From CAZMLC01 sp964567125 (GTDB lineage: Bacteria > Verrucomicrobiota > Kiritimatiellia > RFP12 > UBA1067), in the NCBI GenBank assembly GCA_964567125.1, contig CAZMLC010000058.1, positions 1 through 18,086 on the forward strand: a stretch of DNA of 18,086 nucleotides, read 5' to 3'. The notes under the pieces are model-generated. The model saw only the letters and a list, made by a program, of their open reading frames with translations. It did no database searches and had not been told where the DNA came from. Every line of letters begins with the position of its first letter. Position 1 is the stretch's first letter. Shown here in pieces: positions 1 to 11,482 of the stretch. The position numbers were made by a program, and so were the translations under genes.

Positions 1-7
1 CCACTGA

Positions 8-601
8 TCACTTACACCCGCAGCTGCTTCCTTCGTCGGAACAGGAACACGCGCAGGTACAGAGCTTTTGTTTGCGACGCCAGAGGTACCAGATGACAAT
101 GCTTTTGGCATCGAAGAGCGCGCCGGTGTCAATGGCGGCTTCGATCTCCTCCGCAGTCATGGCGATCGGTTCGAGGTTCTCATCGAAATCCGGATCCTGT
201 TCCTGCGGTTCCGCGGCGAGTTCCGCGAAGTAGTGATGATGCATTTCCTCTGAAGTTCCGGGTATAGCGACGGTCACACCGAGTTTGGTGAGCGATTTGA
301 CCAGATAGCCGCTCTCCTCGACCATTTCGCGGCGCGCGGCATCGTCCGGATTCTCTCCGATTTCCACCCCTCCGGCGACGACTTCGAGCAGCGTCTGCTC
401 AATGGCGCGGCGGTACTGGCGCACCAGGATGAAACGGCCATCGGGACGCCGGCCCAGCACCACGACAGCACCGCGGTGGCGGATGATTTCGCGTTTGGAT
501 CTGCGGCCATTGGGCATCTCGATATCGACGATGTCGATCGTCAGCGCACGGCCTTCAAAGGCGCGTTGGCAACCCAGCGTTTTCTCGGTTAAATCGCGCA
601 T
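8..601 (-). CDS. Nudix hydrolase, ADP-ribose pyrophosphatase (NudF) type, with Cys-rich C-terminal tail
   Basis: Predicted cytosolic hydrolase of nucleoside diphosphates linked to another moiety, most likely ADP-ribose to AMP and ribose-5-phosphate. The 197-residue product has a complete Nudix box at about residues 77-99 (G-x5-E-x7-RE-M-V-EE-x-G), preceded by the RQYR segment and LLEVVAGG, which are typical of the ADP-ribose pyrophosphatase subgroup. The frame is open back to a GTG at 622, but I chose the ATG at 601 because AAGGAGG lies 5 nt upstream of it (607-613). The last 17 residues (CTCACSCSDEGSSCGCK) carry six cysteines and are not part of the Nudix fold; they might bind metal or act in redox. 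The gene lies 78 nt after rpoC on the same strand, behind an intrinsic terminator, and has no clear promoter of its own, so it may depend on read-through. The family call is firm; the exact substrate is inferred. Confidence 0.9.
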   Translation of the reverse strand: MRDLTEKTLGCQRAFEGRALTIDIVDIEMPNGRRSKREIIRHRGAVVVLGRRPDGRFILVRQYRRAIEQTLLEVVAGGVEIGENPDDAARREMVEESGYLVKSLTKLGVTVAIPGTSEEMHHHYFAELAAEPQEQDPDFDENLEPIAMTAEEIEAAIDTGALFDAKSIVIWYLWRRKQKLCTCACSCSDEGSSCGCK

Positions 602-606
602 ATCTT

Positions 607-613
607 CCTCCTT
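607..613 (-). promoter_or_regulatory. Shine-Dalgarno site fixing the Nudix start
   Basis: On the minus strand AAGGAGG is followed by 5 nt and then ATG at 601-599. The site lies inside the longer frame that would begin at GTG 622, so it argues for the ATG as the true start, seven codons downstream. Confidence 0.75.
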
Positions 614-639
614 GATTTTCACCCACTGCGGGGTAAATG

Positions 640-669
640 AAAAAGCCGCTCCGGGTTCGGAGCGGCTTT
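640..669 (-). terminator. Rho-independent terminator after rpoC
   Basis: Read on the minus strand: AAAGCCGCTCC (669-659), a 6-nt loop, then GGAGCGGCTTT (652-642), a perfect 11-bp GC-rich stem that runs into a T tract (five T in all, down to 640). It starts 10 nt after the rpoC stop codon and lies about 40 nt before the Nudix start, as expected for the end of the rpoBC transcript. Confidence 0.92.
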
Positions 670-679
670 GTGCAGAGCG

Positions 680-3600
680 TTACGAAACGTGCTCCTGCTT
701 GTTGAAGACTTCGTCCAGCTGGTCTTGCGCTTCCTTCTGGATTTCCGCCATCACTTCCTCGCTCACCGGCTCGGAGAGCGGGACCAGCTTGATGTGACGG
801 TGCAGCGGGAAGCCCGTACCGCCAGGGATCAAGTGACCGAGGATCACGTTTTCCTTGAAGCCGCGGAGTTCGTCCACACGACCCATGGTCGCAGCATCGG
901 TCAGCACGCGCGTAGTATCCTGGAACGAGGCAGCCGAGATAAAGCTGTCGGTTTCCAGCGACGCCTTGGTGATACCCAAGAGTGCGGGCTGAGCTTCAGC
1001 GGGACGCTTACCTTCAGCCAGAATGCGCTCGTTGATTTCCAAGAAGCGCTGACGCGTGACCTGTTCGCCCCAGAGGAAGTCGGTGTCACCCGGATTCGTG
1101 ATGCGAACCTTGCGCAGCATCTGACGCACGATAATTTCGATGTGCTTATCGTTGATTTCCACGCCTTGCAGACGGTAGACCTGCTGCACTTCGTTAACGA
1201 GGTACTTCTGCAGTTCCTGAGGACCGCAGACATCGAGGATTTCCTGCGGCACCACCGGACCTTCGGTGAGCGGCTGGCCCTTCTTGACGCGGTCACCCTT
1301 GAAGACAACGACCTGCTTACCCATAGGGATGAGGTGCTGTTCATCGTGGCTGGAGAATTCGTCGCGGATGATCAGGCAGCGTTTGCCGCGCTGATGTTCG
1401 CCGAAGTCGACAAGACCTTCGATCCGGGAGATTTCCGCCGCATCCTTGGGCTGACGCGCTTCAAAGAGTTCCGCCACACGCGGCAGACCGCCGGTGATGT
1501 CGCGCGTCTTCGCCTCTTTACGCGGCGTCTTCGCGAGCATCATACCTGCTGTTACCTTGGTACCTTCCTTGACCATCACGATAGCGCCGGCCGGGATGTG
1601 GTAGAAACCGAGGATTTCGCCGCTCTTCGGATCCTTGACAATGATCTGCGGATGGAGCTCTTCCTTGGTTTCCATCACGATCAACATCGAGGCACCCGTG
1701 CTCTGGTCGACATCGGTGCGAACCGAGACGTCTTCCACGAAGTCCTGGAACGAGACCACGCCGGGCTTTTCCGCGAGAATTGGCACCGAGTGCGGATCCC
1801 ACGTTGCGATGCGCTGGCCCTTCTTGAGTGTCGCGCCGTCCTCGACGAGCAATTCTGTACCCATCTGGAGGTTGTAGGTGTCGATCTCGTTGCCATCGGC
1901 ATCCACGATCTCGACCGATCCGTTCTTGTTCAAGACCACGGTGTTGCCAGCTTCGTTGCGCACAATACGCAGATCGACGTAGCGGGCAAAGCCGGTGTTC
2001 TTAACGACGATTTCAGGGGTCTTTGCCACGGTCGAAGCGGTACCACCGATATGGAACGTACGCATCGTCAGCTGTGTGCCCGGTTCACCAATGGACTGCG
2101 CCGCGATGATACCCACGGCCACGCCGATTTCAACCGGCTTGCCGGTCGAAAGGTCGTGTCCATAGCACTTCGCGCACATGCCGTGCGGTGCATCGCAGGT
2201 GAGGCCGGAGCGGATCCAGACGCGCTCGATGCCGGCGTCTTCGATCTTCTTGCAGAGCGCCTCGTCGAGTTCGCGGTTGGCGTCGACCAGCACTTCGCCT
2301 GTCGTCGGATGGCGAATATCGTAGAGCGCGGTACGGCCCAGAATACGGGCGCGCAGCGGGATGAGGGTTTCATCGCCTTCTTCCACAGCCTCGACTTCGA
2401 TGCCATTGACGGTGTTGCAGTCCTGGATCGTGATGATCACGTCCTGCGAGACGTCGACGAGCTTACGGGTCAGGTAACCGGCGTCAGCGGTTTTCAACGC
2501 TGTATCGGCCAGGCCTTTACGCGCACCGTGCGTGGAGATGAAGTATTCCAACACGCTCAGACCTTCGCGGAACGACGCGGTAATCGGGCGTTCGATAATC
2601 TCACCGGAGGGGTTGGACATCAAACCGCGCATACCGGCGAGCTGACGGATCTGGAGCTTCGAACCACGGGCCTTGGAGTCCACCATCATGTAGACCGGGT
2701 TGGTCTCGATCGGCTGGTCCTCGTCCGTCTTCTTGTTGCGGTCGATCGTCTTGTAGAGTTCATCCGAAATCTTTTCGGTTGCTGCCGACCAGATATCGAT
2801 GATCTTGTTGTGGCGTTCACCGTCGGTAATGACACCGTTCTGGAACTGGTCGCGCACCTTCTCGACTTCGCCGTAGGCTGCGGAGACGACATCGTCCTTG
2901 ACTTTCGGACGGATCATGTCCTTCAGGCCCATGGAGACACCGGCCAAGCAGGCGTGCTTGAACCCGAGCGCCTTCAATTCATCCAGCGCCTTCACGGTGC
3001 GGGCATGACCAGACACCTGATGGCACTTCAGAATCAGATCGCCGAGTTTGCTCTTATCGATCTTGTCGTTCACAAAGCCCAGCTCATCCGGCCACAGCTC
3101 GTTGAAGATCACGCGGCCGGCGGTCGTTTCGATCGTACGCTTGGACGCATCGCCGAACTTGCGACCTGTGCTCTGATAGTCCGGATTGCGGAAACGGATG
3201 CGCGTGTGGTACTTGATCGCACCTTCTGCAAGGGCGAAGTCCACTTCGCTAGCCGAATTGAAGAGCGGCAGATGCTCATCGATTGCCGGCGTCTTACCTG
3301 CGATCTTGTTGGCGAGCTTATCCTGCTGGCTCGGGATCGTCAGATAGTAGATACCGAGTGCAATATCCTGCGTCGGGGTCATGATCGACTTACCGGAGGC
3401 CGGCGAGAAGATGGAGTTCGAGGCCAACATCAGGAGGCGACTTTCGAGCTGCGCTTCCACGGAGAGCGGAACGTGCACAGCCATCTGGTCACCGTCGAAG
3501 TCGGCGTTGAACGCGGTACAGACCATCGGGTGGATACGAATGGCTTCGCCTTCGATCAACACGGGCTCGAACGACTGGATCGACAAGCGATGCAGCGTCG

Positions 3601-5046
3601 GTGCGCGGTTGAGCATGACGGTCTTGCCCTTGGTCACCTCTTCGAGGATATCCCATACCTGATCGTCATGACGCTCGATCATCTTGCGCGCGGTACGGAC
3701 CGTGTGGCAGATGCCTTTCTCTTTCAAGCGGCGGATAATGAAGGGCTCGAACAACGTCAGTGCCATCTTCTTCGGCAGACCGCACTGGGTCAGCTTCAGC
3801 TCAGGGCCGACCACGATGACCGAACGGCCGGAGTAGTCGACGCGCTTACCGAGCAGGTTCTGACGGAAGCGGCCTGTCTTGCCCTTGAGCATATCGCTGA
3901 GGGACTTGAGCGGACGGTTGCCCGCACCAGCCACGGCGCGACCGTGACGGCCATTGTCAAACACAGCGTCAACAGCCTCCTGCAGCATGCGCTTCTCGTT
4001 GCGGATAATCACATCCGGCGTCTTCAGTGCGAGCAGGTTGCGCAGACGGTTGTTGCGGTTGATCACGCGGCGATAGAGATCGTTCAGATCCGANNNNNNN
4101 NNNNNNNNNNNNNNNNNNNNNNNNNNNNNNNNNNNNNNNNNNNNNNNNNNNNNNNNNNNNNNNNNNNNNNNNNNNNNNNNNNNNNNNNNNNNNTGCGCAG
4201 ACGGTTGTTGCGGTTGATCACGCGGCGATAGAGATCGTTCAGATCCGAAGTCGCGAAGCGGCCGCCTTCGAGCGGAACGAGCGGACGCAGCTCCGGCGGG
4301 ATCACCGGGAGACAGTCCAGAATCATCCATTCCGGCTTGGCGCCGCTGACGCGGAAACCTTCCGCGATCTTCATGCGCTTGGTGATTTTTTTGCGCGTCT
4401 GTTTGCTGCGCGTATTCTCGATCTGGTCTTCCAGATCGTGCATCAGCTGGTCGAGATCGACCTTCAGCAGGCACTTGCGCACCGCTTCCGCGCCCATCGA
4501 GGCTTCAAAGCTGTCTGCGCCATACTTTTCAACCGCGTCGTGATATTCCGACTCGGTCATGACCTGCATGTACTCCAGACCCGTATCCAGCGGATCGGTC
4601 ACGATGTAGTCTTCGTAGTAGAGCACGCGTTCGAGGTCATTGGCGGTCTTGTCCAGCATCAGGCCGATGCGGCTCGGGCTGCACTTGAAGAACCAGATGT
4701 GCGAGACCGGCACAGCCAATTCGATATGGCCCATGCGCTGACGACGCACGCGGGAGACCGTCACTTCGACGCCGCAACGATCGCACACAACGCCCTTGTT
4801 CTTGATGCGCTTGTACTTGCCGCAGGTACACTCCCAGTCGCGGGTTGGACCGAAGATCTTTTCGCAGAAAAGACCGTCGCGCTCCGGACGGTAGGTACGG
4901 TAGTTGATGGTCTCAGGATTGCGCACTTCGCCGTGACTCCACGAACGAATGGTTTCCGGGGATGCCAGTGTAATACTCACGGCATCGTAATGGATGCTTG
5001 AATCAAACATCCCGCCAAACATTTCTTTCACTGTGTAAGGATTCAT
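680..5046 (-). CDS. rpoC: DNA-directed RNA polymerase subunit beta' (interrupted by a spurious assembly gap)
   Basis: Largest catalytic subunit of RNA polymerase. It begins MNPYTVKEMFGGMFDSS at ATG 5046, with GGAGG (5055-5059) 8 nt upstream, 22 nt after rpoB. Visible landmarks are the N-terminal zinc site (C73, C75, C88, C91 in the CTCGKYKR...CDRCGVEV segment), the Mg-binding NADFDGDQMAVH motif (near 3482-3510), the second cysteine cluster (CDAPHGMCAKCYGHD, near 2160-2205), and the SIGEPGTQLTMRTFHIGG segment at the start of the trigger loop. The 100-N gap at 4094-4193 splits the frame. The 55 bp on either side are identical, and deleting 155 bp joins the two halves in frame (...NRNNRLR|NLLALKTPD...) into a product of 1403 residues, close to the E. 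coli length of 1407. The gene is therefore probably intact. Transcription with rpoB is expected, ending at the hairpin at 640-669. Confidence 0.97.
4039..4093. repeat. 55-bp contig-end duplication, copy 1
   Basis: This stretch of rpoC (starting tgcgcagacggttg, ending agatccga) abuts the left edge of the first N gap and is identical to 4194-4248. It encodes the same RpoC residues (SDLNDLYRRVINRNNRLR) as copy 2, so it is an assembly overlap and not a biological repeat. Confidence 0.95.
4094..4193. other. Assembly gap of 100 N within rpoC (spurious)
   Basis: Exactly 100 N, a usual placeholder for a gap of unknown length. The identical 55-bp ends on each side show that the contigs overlap, so no sequence is missing and the true gap size is minus 55. 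Confidence 0.95.
4194..4248. repeat. 55-bp contig-end duplication, copy 2
   Basis: Identical over 55 bp to 4039-4093 and starts directly at the right edge of the gap. Collapsing the two copies restores the rpoC frame. Confidence 0.95.
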
Positions 5047-5068
5047 TCTTTATCCCTCCGTTCGAAGA

Positions 5069-8914
<3,846 letters not shown>

Positions 8915-8932
8915 TGCCTACCTCTACGTTAC

Positions 8933-8955
8933 GGCAAACCTCGAACGGGGTTGCC
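8933..8955 (-). promoter_or_regulatory. Leader hairpin just upstream of the rpoB ribosome site
   Basis: GGCAA (8933-8937) pairs with TTGCC (8951-8955), followed by one mismatch, then CC (8939-8940) with GG (8948-8949) around a 7-nt loop. In the rpoB mRNA this hairpin would end about 8 nt before the GAGG site. It could affect translation, but the stem is short and may be chance. Confidence 0.3.
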
Positions 8956-9078
8956 TGAAGTTGTGTTACGTGCGATATTGACCTCAGCCGGCCGGTTATG
9001 AATGGAAGTGTGGTAAGCAGCCACTTTTTTAACTAATTCATACTTCGGTCGACACCTAATTCAGTCAAAAGATGGTTT

Positions 9079-9107
9079 AATGTACTAAAATATGGGGGCA
9101 AATTCAA
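9079..9107 (-). promoter_or_regulatory. Candidate sigma-70-type promoter for rpoBC
   Basis: On the minus strand TTGAAT (9102-9107) is followed by a 17-nt spacer and TACATT (9079-9084), each matching 4 of 6 consensus positions. It would give an rpoB leader of about 160 nt. A second TTGACT (9063-9068) lies downstream but has poorer -10 spacing. The assignment is by eye only. Confidence 0.35.
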
Positions 9108-9382
9108 GACCAAAAGGGCTGAAAATACATTTTTTGAGCAAAAAAACCGTATTCAACGTCCTTTTCAGCAAACTTCCACGCTTTCCAAGACAGCGAGCAG
9201 CGGAATGCGATCAACCGCCTTACCCTCCTCCGCGTCCCCGGCACGGAGCACAAATGTATATGCAGGATTTTTCCAAAACCCCTATTTTCTATTTGTTATT
9301 TCCCTTCAGAAAAATCTAAAGTGGGAACACTAATACAGCGTGCATTATTATTCAAAATGGCTTAAAGACAGGAGTGTCCGTG

Positions 9383-10210
9383 ATGAAAAACAGGGTGTGG
9401 CGAGGAAGCATGAATCGTGTTCAACAGGTCGTGACGTGTCTGGGGTTATGTGTCGTAACCGCCGTACACGGGCTGGAAACCGCAGGTGATGTGCTGGTCA
9501 ATTTTGACGCCTCGGTGCTGACACCGGGTACAGCAGTTACCTCGCTGGAGGCCGTGCGCAACTTCACGGCGGAAGGAAGTCCGACGGTGGAGGCCTATAC
9601 AACGAACGGGGTCACCGTGAATGGCCTGACCTTTGACGGGATTGACGACTACCTGGTCTCCTCCCCCATCAGCACGAACAGCGTAATCAACCAGCCCTTC
9701 ACGGTCGAAGCCTGGGTACTTAACCCAACGACGAGCCCCGGCAGCGGCGCGGAGAGCATCTTCGCCTGGAGTGCAGAAACGCCGGAGAACACACTGGGCG
9801 CCTGCCTGACCTATAACGGCGCTGGACAAGCTGGCTGGTTAGGAAAATACAGCGTTCCGTTCTGCGGCGGAATCGCCCCGCTCCCGGGACAATGGCATGC
9901 CCTCACGATCACCTATTCCGGCGGACCCTCGGCGTCCTGGGAGTCGGGTATCATCATGGTCTATGTTGACGGTGTCCTGAATCGCTGGGTTCCCGCAACG
10001 CAGGAGCTCGGCGAGATCTACCGCTGGTTCGATCGGGGTGTCTACACCATCGGCGCGCGCCTTTCGACCAATGAGATTCCCGCTGCCTTCTTCTCCGGTG
10101 CACTCGCACGCCTGCGTTTTCATTCCGGCACACTCACCCCCCCCAGCAGGTTCGCGCCAATTACGAAACTGAACGCAGCGCCTTCCCCGTCTATGCCGCA
10201 CAGACAGTGA
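9383..10210 (+). CDS. Secreted tandem-LamG protein, N-terminal fragment (frameshifted)
   Basis: First part of a secreted protein with a concanavalin-A-like (LamG) domain; such domains bind glycans or other surface ligands, but the ligand here is unknown. ATG 9383 is preceded by AGGAG (9370-9374, 8 nt away). A signal peptide is visible (basic MKNRVWRGSMNR, then a hydrophobic stretch ending near residue 28). LamG domain 1 spans about residues 36-250, with the LTFDGIDDYL, PFTVEAWVLNP, QWHALTITYSGG, VYVDGVLNRW and SGALARLRFHSG segments. After the run of 8 C at 10137-10144 the frame reads 22 unrelated residues to a stop at 10210. One extra C would continue it as TPPQQVRANYETERSA into the next fragment, matching the end of LamG 2 (LSAQQVYRN). 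The corrected gene would cover 9383-11413 and encode about 676 residues. Confidence 0.75.
   Translation: MKNRVWRGSMNRVQQVVTCLGLCVVTAVHGLETAGDVLVNFDASVLTPGTAVTSLEAVRNFTAEGSPTVEAYTTNGVTVNGLTFDGIDDYLVSSPISTNSVINQPFTVEAWVLNPTTSPGSGAESIFAWSAETPENTLGACLTYNGAGQAGWLGKYSVPFCGGIAPLPGQWHALTITYSGGPSASWESGIIMVYVDGVLNRWVPATQELGEIYRWFDRGVYTIGARLSTNEIPAAFFSGALARLRFHSGTLTPPSRFAPITKLNAAPSPSMPHRQ
10137..10144 (+). other. Run of 8 C at a frameshift
   Basis: Eight consecutive C sit exactly where the coding frame of the LamG gene changes. Nine C would give one open frame from domain 1 into domain 2. It is either a slippage-prone tract, a fixed mutation or a consensus error. Confidence 0.8.
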
Positions 10211-11361
10211 ATGCCCTTGAAAAACCCGGCGATGTTGTCCTCGACCTGGATGCCGCCGGCTTATCCGACGGCGCGCTGGCCGCCTGGAGTGGCAACAGCA
10301 CGCAGACGCTGATGCAGGCAACCGCCTCCGCACGTCCGACCGTCGGAACCATCAAAGGCGTCAAAGCGGTTACCTTTGACGGTAATGACTGGCTGGATAT
10401 CGCCGGCGTCGATTTCCGCCTCATCGGCAGCACAGCGCCTTTTACTGTTGAAACCTACATCTATAACCCCACGATTGAGGCCGAAGAATCCTATTTCTGC
10501 TGGGCTCCGCGTGGCAACAGCGGAGCCACCTGGGATGGCAAGTGCCGTTCCCTTTCATACGGTTCCCATACGGGGTACGGTGCAGTTGGTTTTTGGAAAT
10601 CCAACTGGGAGATGGGATTCTCGTCCATCCCCACTGCCGCAGCCTGGCATCACATCGTCACCACCTATGACGGCACGACCCTGAACGTCTATGTGGATGG
10701 GTTCCTCAACGCCAGTAAAAGCATGACCCCGAATGCGACCACCAACCTTGTCTATTCCATCGGACGTGCGAGCAGCCAGGACGGAACCAACATTAAATGG
10801 TTCTCCGGCTCCATTGCCCGTCTGCGCATCTGCACCGGCGCCTTGAGCGCGCAACAAGTCTATCGCAATGCCGCGTATCTCAAGCATGTCCTTGCATCAG
10901 GGGCGGATACCGTTATCGCAAACGCGTACGGTAACAGCGCGTACTCCTCCATAACGGATATTAGCGGCAATGGCGATTATACAACCGCCAGCATTCAACT
11001 CACAGATGGCGCATCGCTGACGATTGCGACCAACACCGTGGCAGGACAGATCGGCGTGATGAACAATGCGGCCTTGACCGTCAACGACAGCCACCGTGAC
11101 CCTCGGTTCGCTTGCTCTGCAATCCGGTGCCACGCTGGCGTGGAAATTTGCCGGCAACCAATCCACCCCGATTCACGTCACGGGCGATCTTGCCCTACCC
11201 GCCCAGTTTACGCTCGACCTCTCGGGCAGCACCGGAAATCTTGGTCACGCAACCATGCTGATGGAGTACAGCGGCACCTTGACGCAACCCATCGGAGGTC
11301 CCGTTGTGAACATCATCGGCGCCACGCAATCGGGAACGAAAGTCATTGTCCTTGCCAGTGA
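10207..11361 (+). CDS. Secreted tandem-LamG protein, middle fragment (second LamG domain)
   Basis: This is the continuation of the upstream LamG gene in another frame. The frame is open back to the C run at 10144, and the GTG at 10207 is only the first in-frame start-like codon, without a ribosome site, so it is probably not a separate gene. It encodes LamG domain 2 (VLDLDAAGLSDGALAAW, VKAVTFDGNDWLDIAG, PFTVETYIYNP, WHHIVTTYDG, LNVYVDGFLN, SGSIARLRICTG), which aligns segment by segment with domain 1, followed by a beta-rich region (TASIQLTDGASLTI, NNAALTVND). From about 11091 the frame turns into Arg/Cys/His-rich sequence that does not fit; there the true frame moves to the next fragment. Confidence 0.7.
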   Translation: MNALEKPGDVVLDLDAAGLSDGALAAWSGNSTQTLMQATASARPTVGTIKGVKAVTFDGNDWLDIAGVDFRLIGSTAPFTVETYIYNPTIEAEESYFCWAPRGNSGATWDGKCRSLSYGSHTGYGAVGFWKSNWEMGFSSIPTAAAWHHIVTTYDGTTLNVYVDGFLNASKSMTPNATTNLVYSIGRASSQDGTNIKWFSGSIARLRICTGALSAQQVYRNAAYLKHVLASGADTVIANAYGNSAYSSITDISGNGDYTTASIQLTDGASLTIATNTVAGQIGVMNNAALTVNDSHRDPRFACSAIRCHAGVEICRQPIHPDSRHGRSCPTRPVYARPLGQHRKSWSRNHADGVQRHLDATHRRSRCEHHRRHAIGNESHCPCQ

Positions 11362-11413
11362 AAAGCGCGTGATCGTGCAACCTCCGCAGGGAACGATCCT
11401 GATCGTCCACTAA
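11091..11413 (+). pseudogene. Secreted tandem-LamG protein, C-terminal fragment after second frameshift
   Basis: Frame 2 resumes here with ATVTLGSLALQSGATLAWKF and ends with QPPQGTILIVH at 11413. The repetitive, beta-strand-rich composition (DLALPAQFTLDLSGSTGN, GTKVIVLASEKRVIV) matches the beta-helix-like region just before it and resembles autotransporter-associated repeats. Removing one C from AGCCACC at 11089-11095 joins the fragments as NDSTVTLGSL. This second shift is opposite in sign to the first, so a protein with both corrected would be continuous from 9383 to 11413. It has no start codon of its own with a ribosome site. Confidence 0.65.
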
Positions 11414-11433
11414 CCGCAAATTCGCTATACTGC

Positions 11434-11453
11434 CCCTTGCCTTTGTTCAAGGG
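11434..11453 (+). other. Small stem-loop in the 69-bp spacer between two secreted-protein genes
   Basis: CCCTTG (11434-11439) and CAAGGG (11448-11453) form a perfect 6-bp stem with an 8-nt loop. No T tract follows, so it is not a clear terminator. A TATACT -10-like hexamer lies just before it at 11426-11431, without a recognisable -35. Confidence 0.25.
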
Positions 11454-11482
11454 ACCAACATCAACACCCAGTACATCGACCT

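Larger units (their letters stand above)
8915..9382. other. Divergent intergenic region between rpoB and the LamG gene
   Basis: This 468-bp region is more AT-rich than its flanks and has no convincing gene; the only plus frame (9092-9319) lacks a ribosome site and recognisable protein features. On the minus strand it holds a candidate rpoB promoter (9079-9107) and a leader hairpin (8933-8955). On the plus strand AGGAG (9370-9374) serves the LamG gene. A weak -10-like TATTAT (9346-9351) lies upstream of that, without a good -35. I see no tRNA or riboswitch that I can recognise. Confidence 0.6.

Noticed and set aside
668..4231. Very long plus-strand open frame (about 1187 codons) opposite rpoC
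   Set aside because: It lies wholly antisense to rpoC, runs through the N gap, is rich in His/Arg/Asp without recognisable domains, and has no plausible ribosome site. It arises from codon bias of rpoC that leaves the opposite strand short of stops.
8988..8995. CCGGCCGG palindrome in the rpoB leader
   Set aside because: An 8-bp GC palindrome in GC-rich DNA is expected by chance; no repeat or partner site was seen.
9012..9032. Terminator-like element (GTGG/CCAC hairpin followed by six T) on the plus strand
   Set aside because: Only 4 firm base pairs plus weak extension, and no plus-strand transcript is expected to end here, between two divergent genes.
9092..9319. 75-codon plus-strand frame in the rpoB upstream region
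   Set aside because: It has no ribosome site, the composition is mixed with a low-complexity Pro/Arg stretch, and it overlaps the candidate rpoB promoter.
9293..9320. TTGTTA-16-TCTAAA as promoter of the LamG gene
   Set aside because: Both hexamers are weak matches in an AT-rich stretch with several equally poor alternatives.
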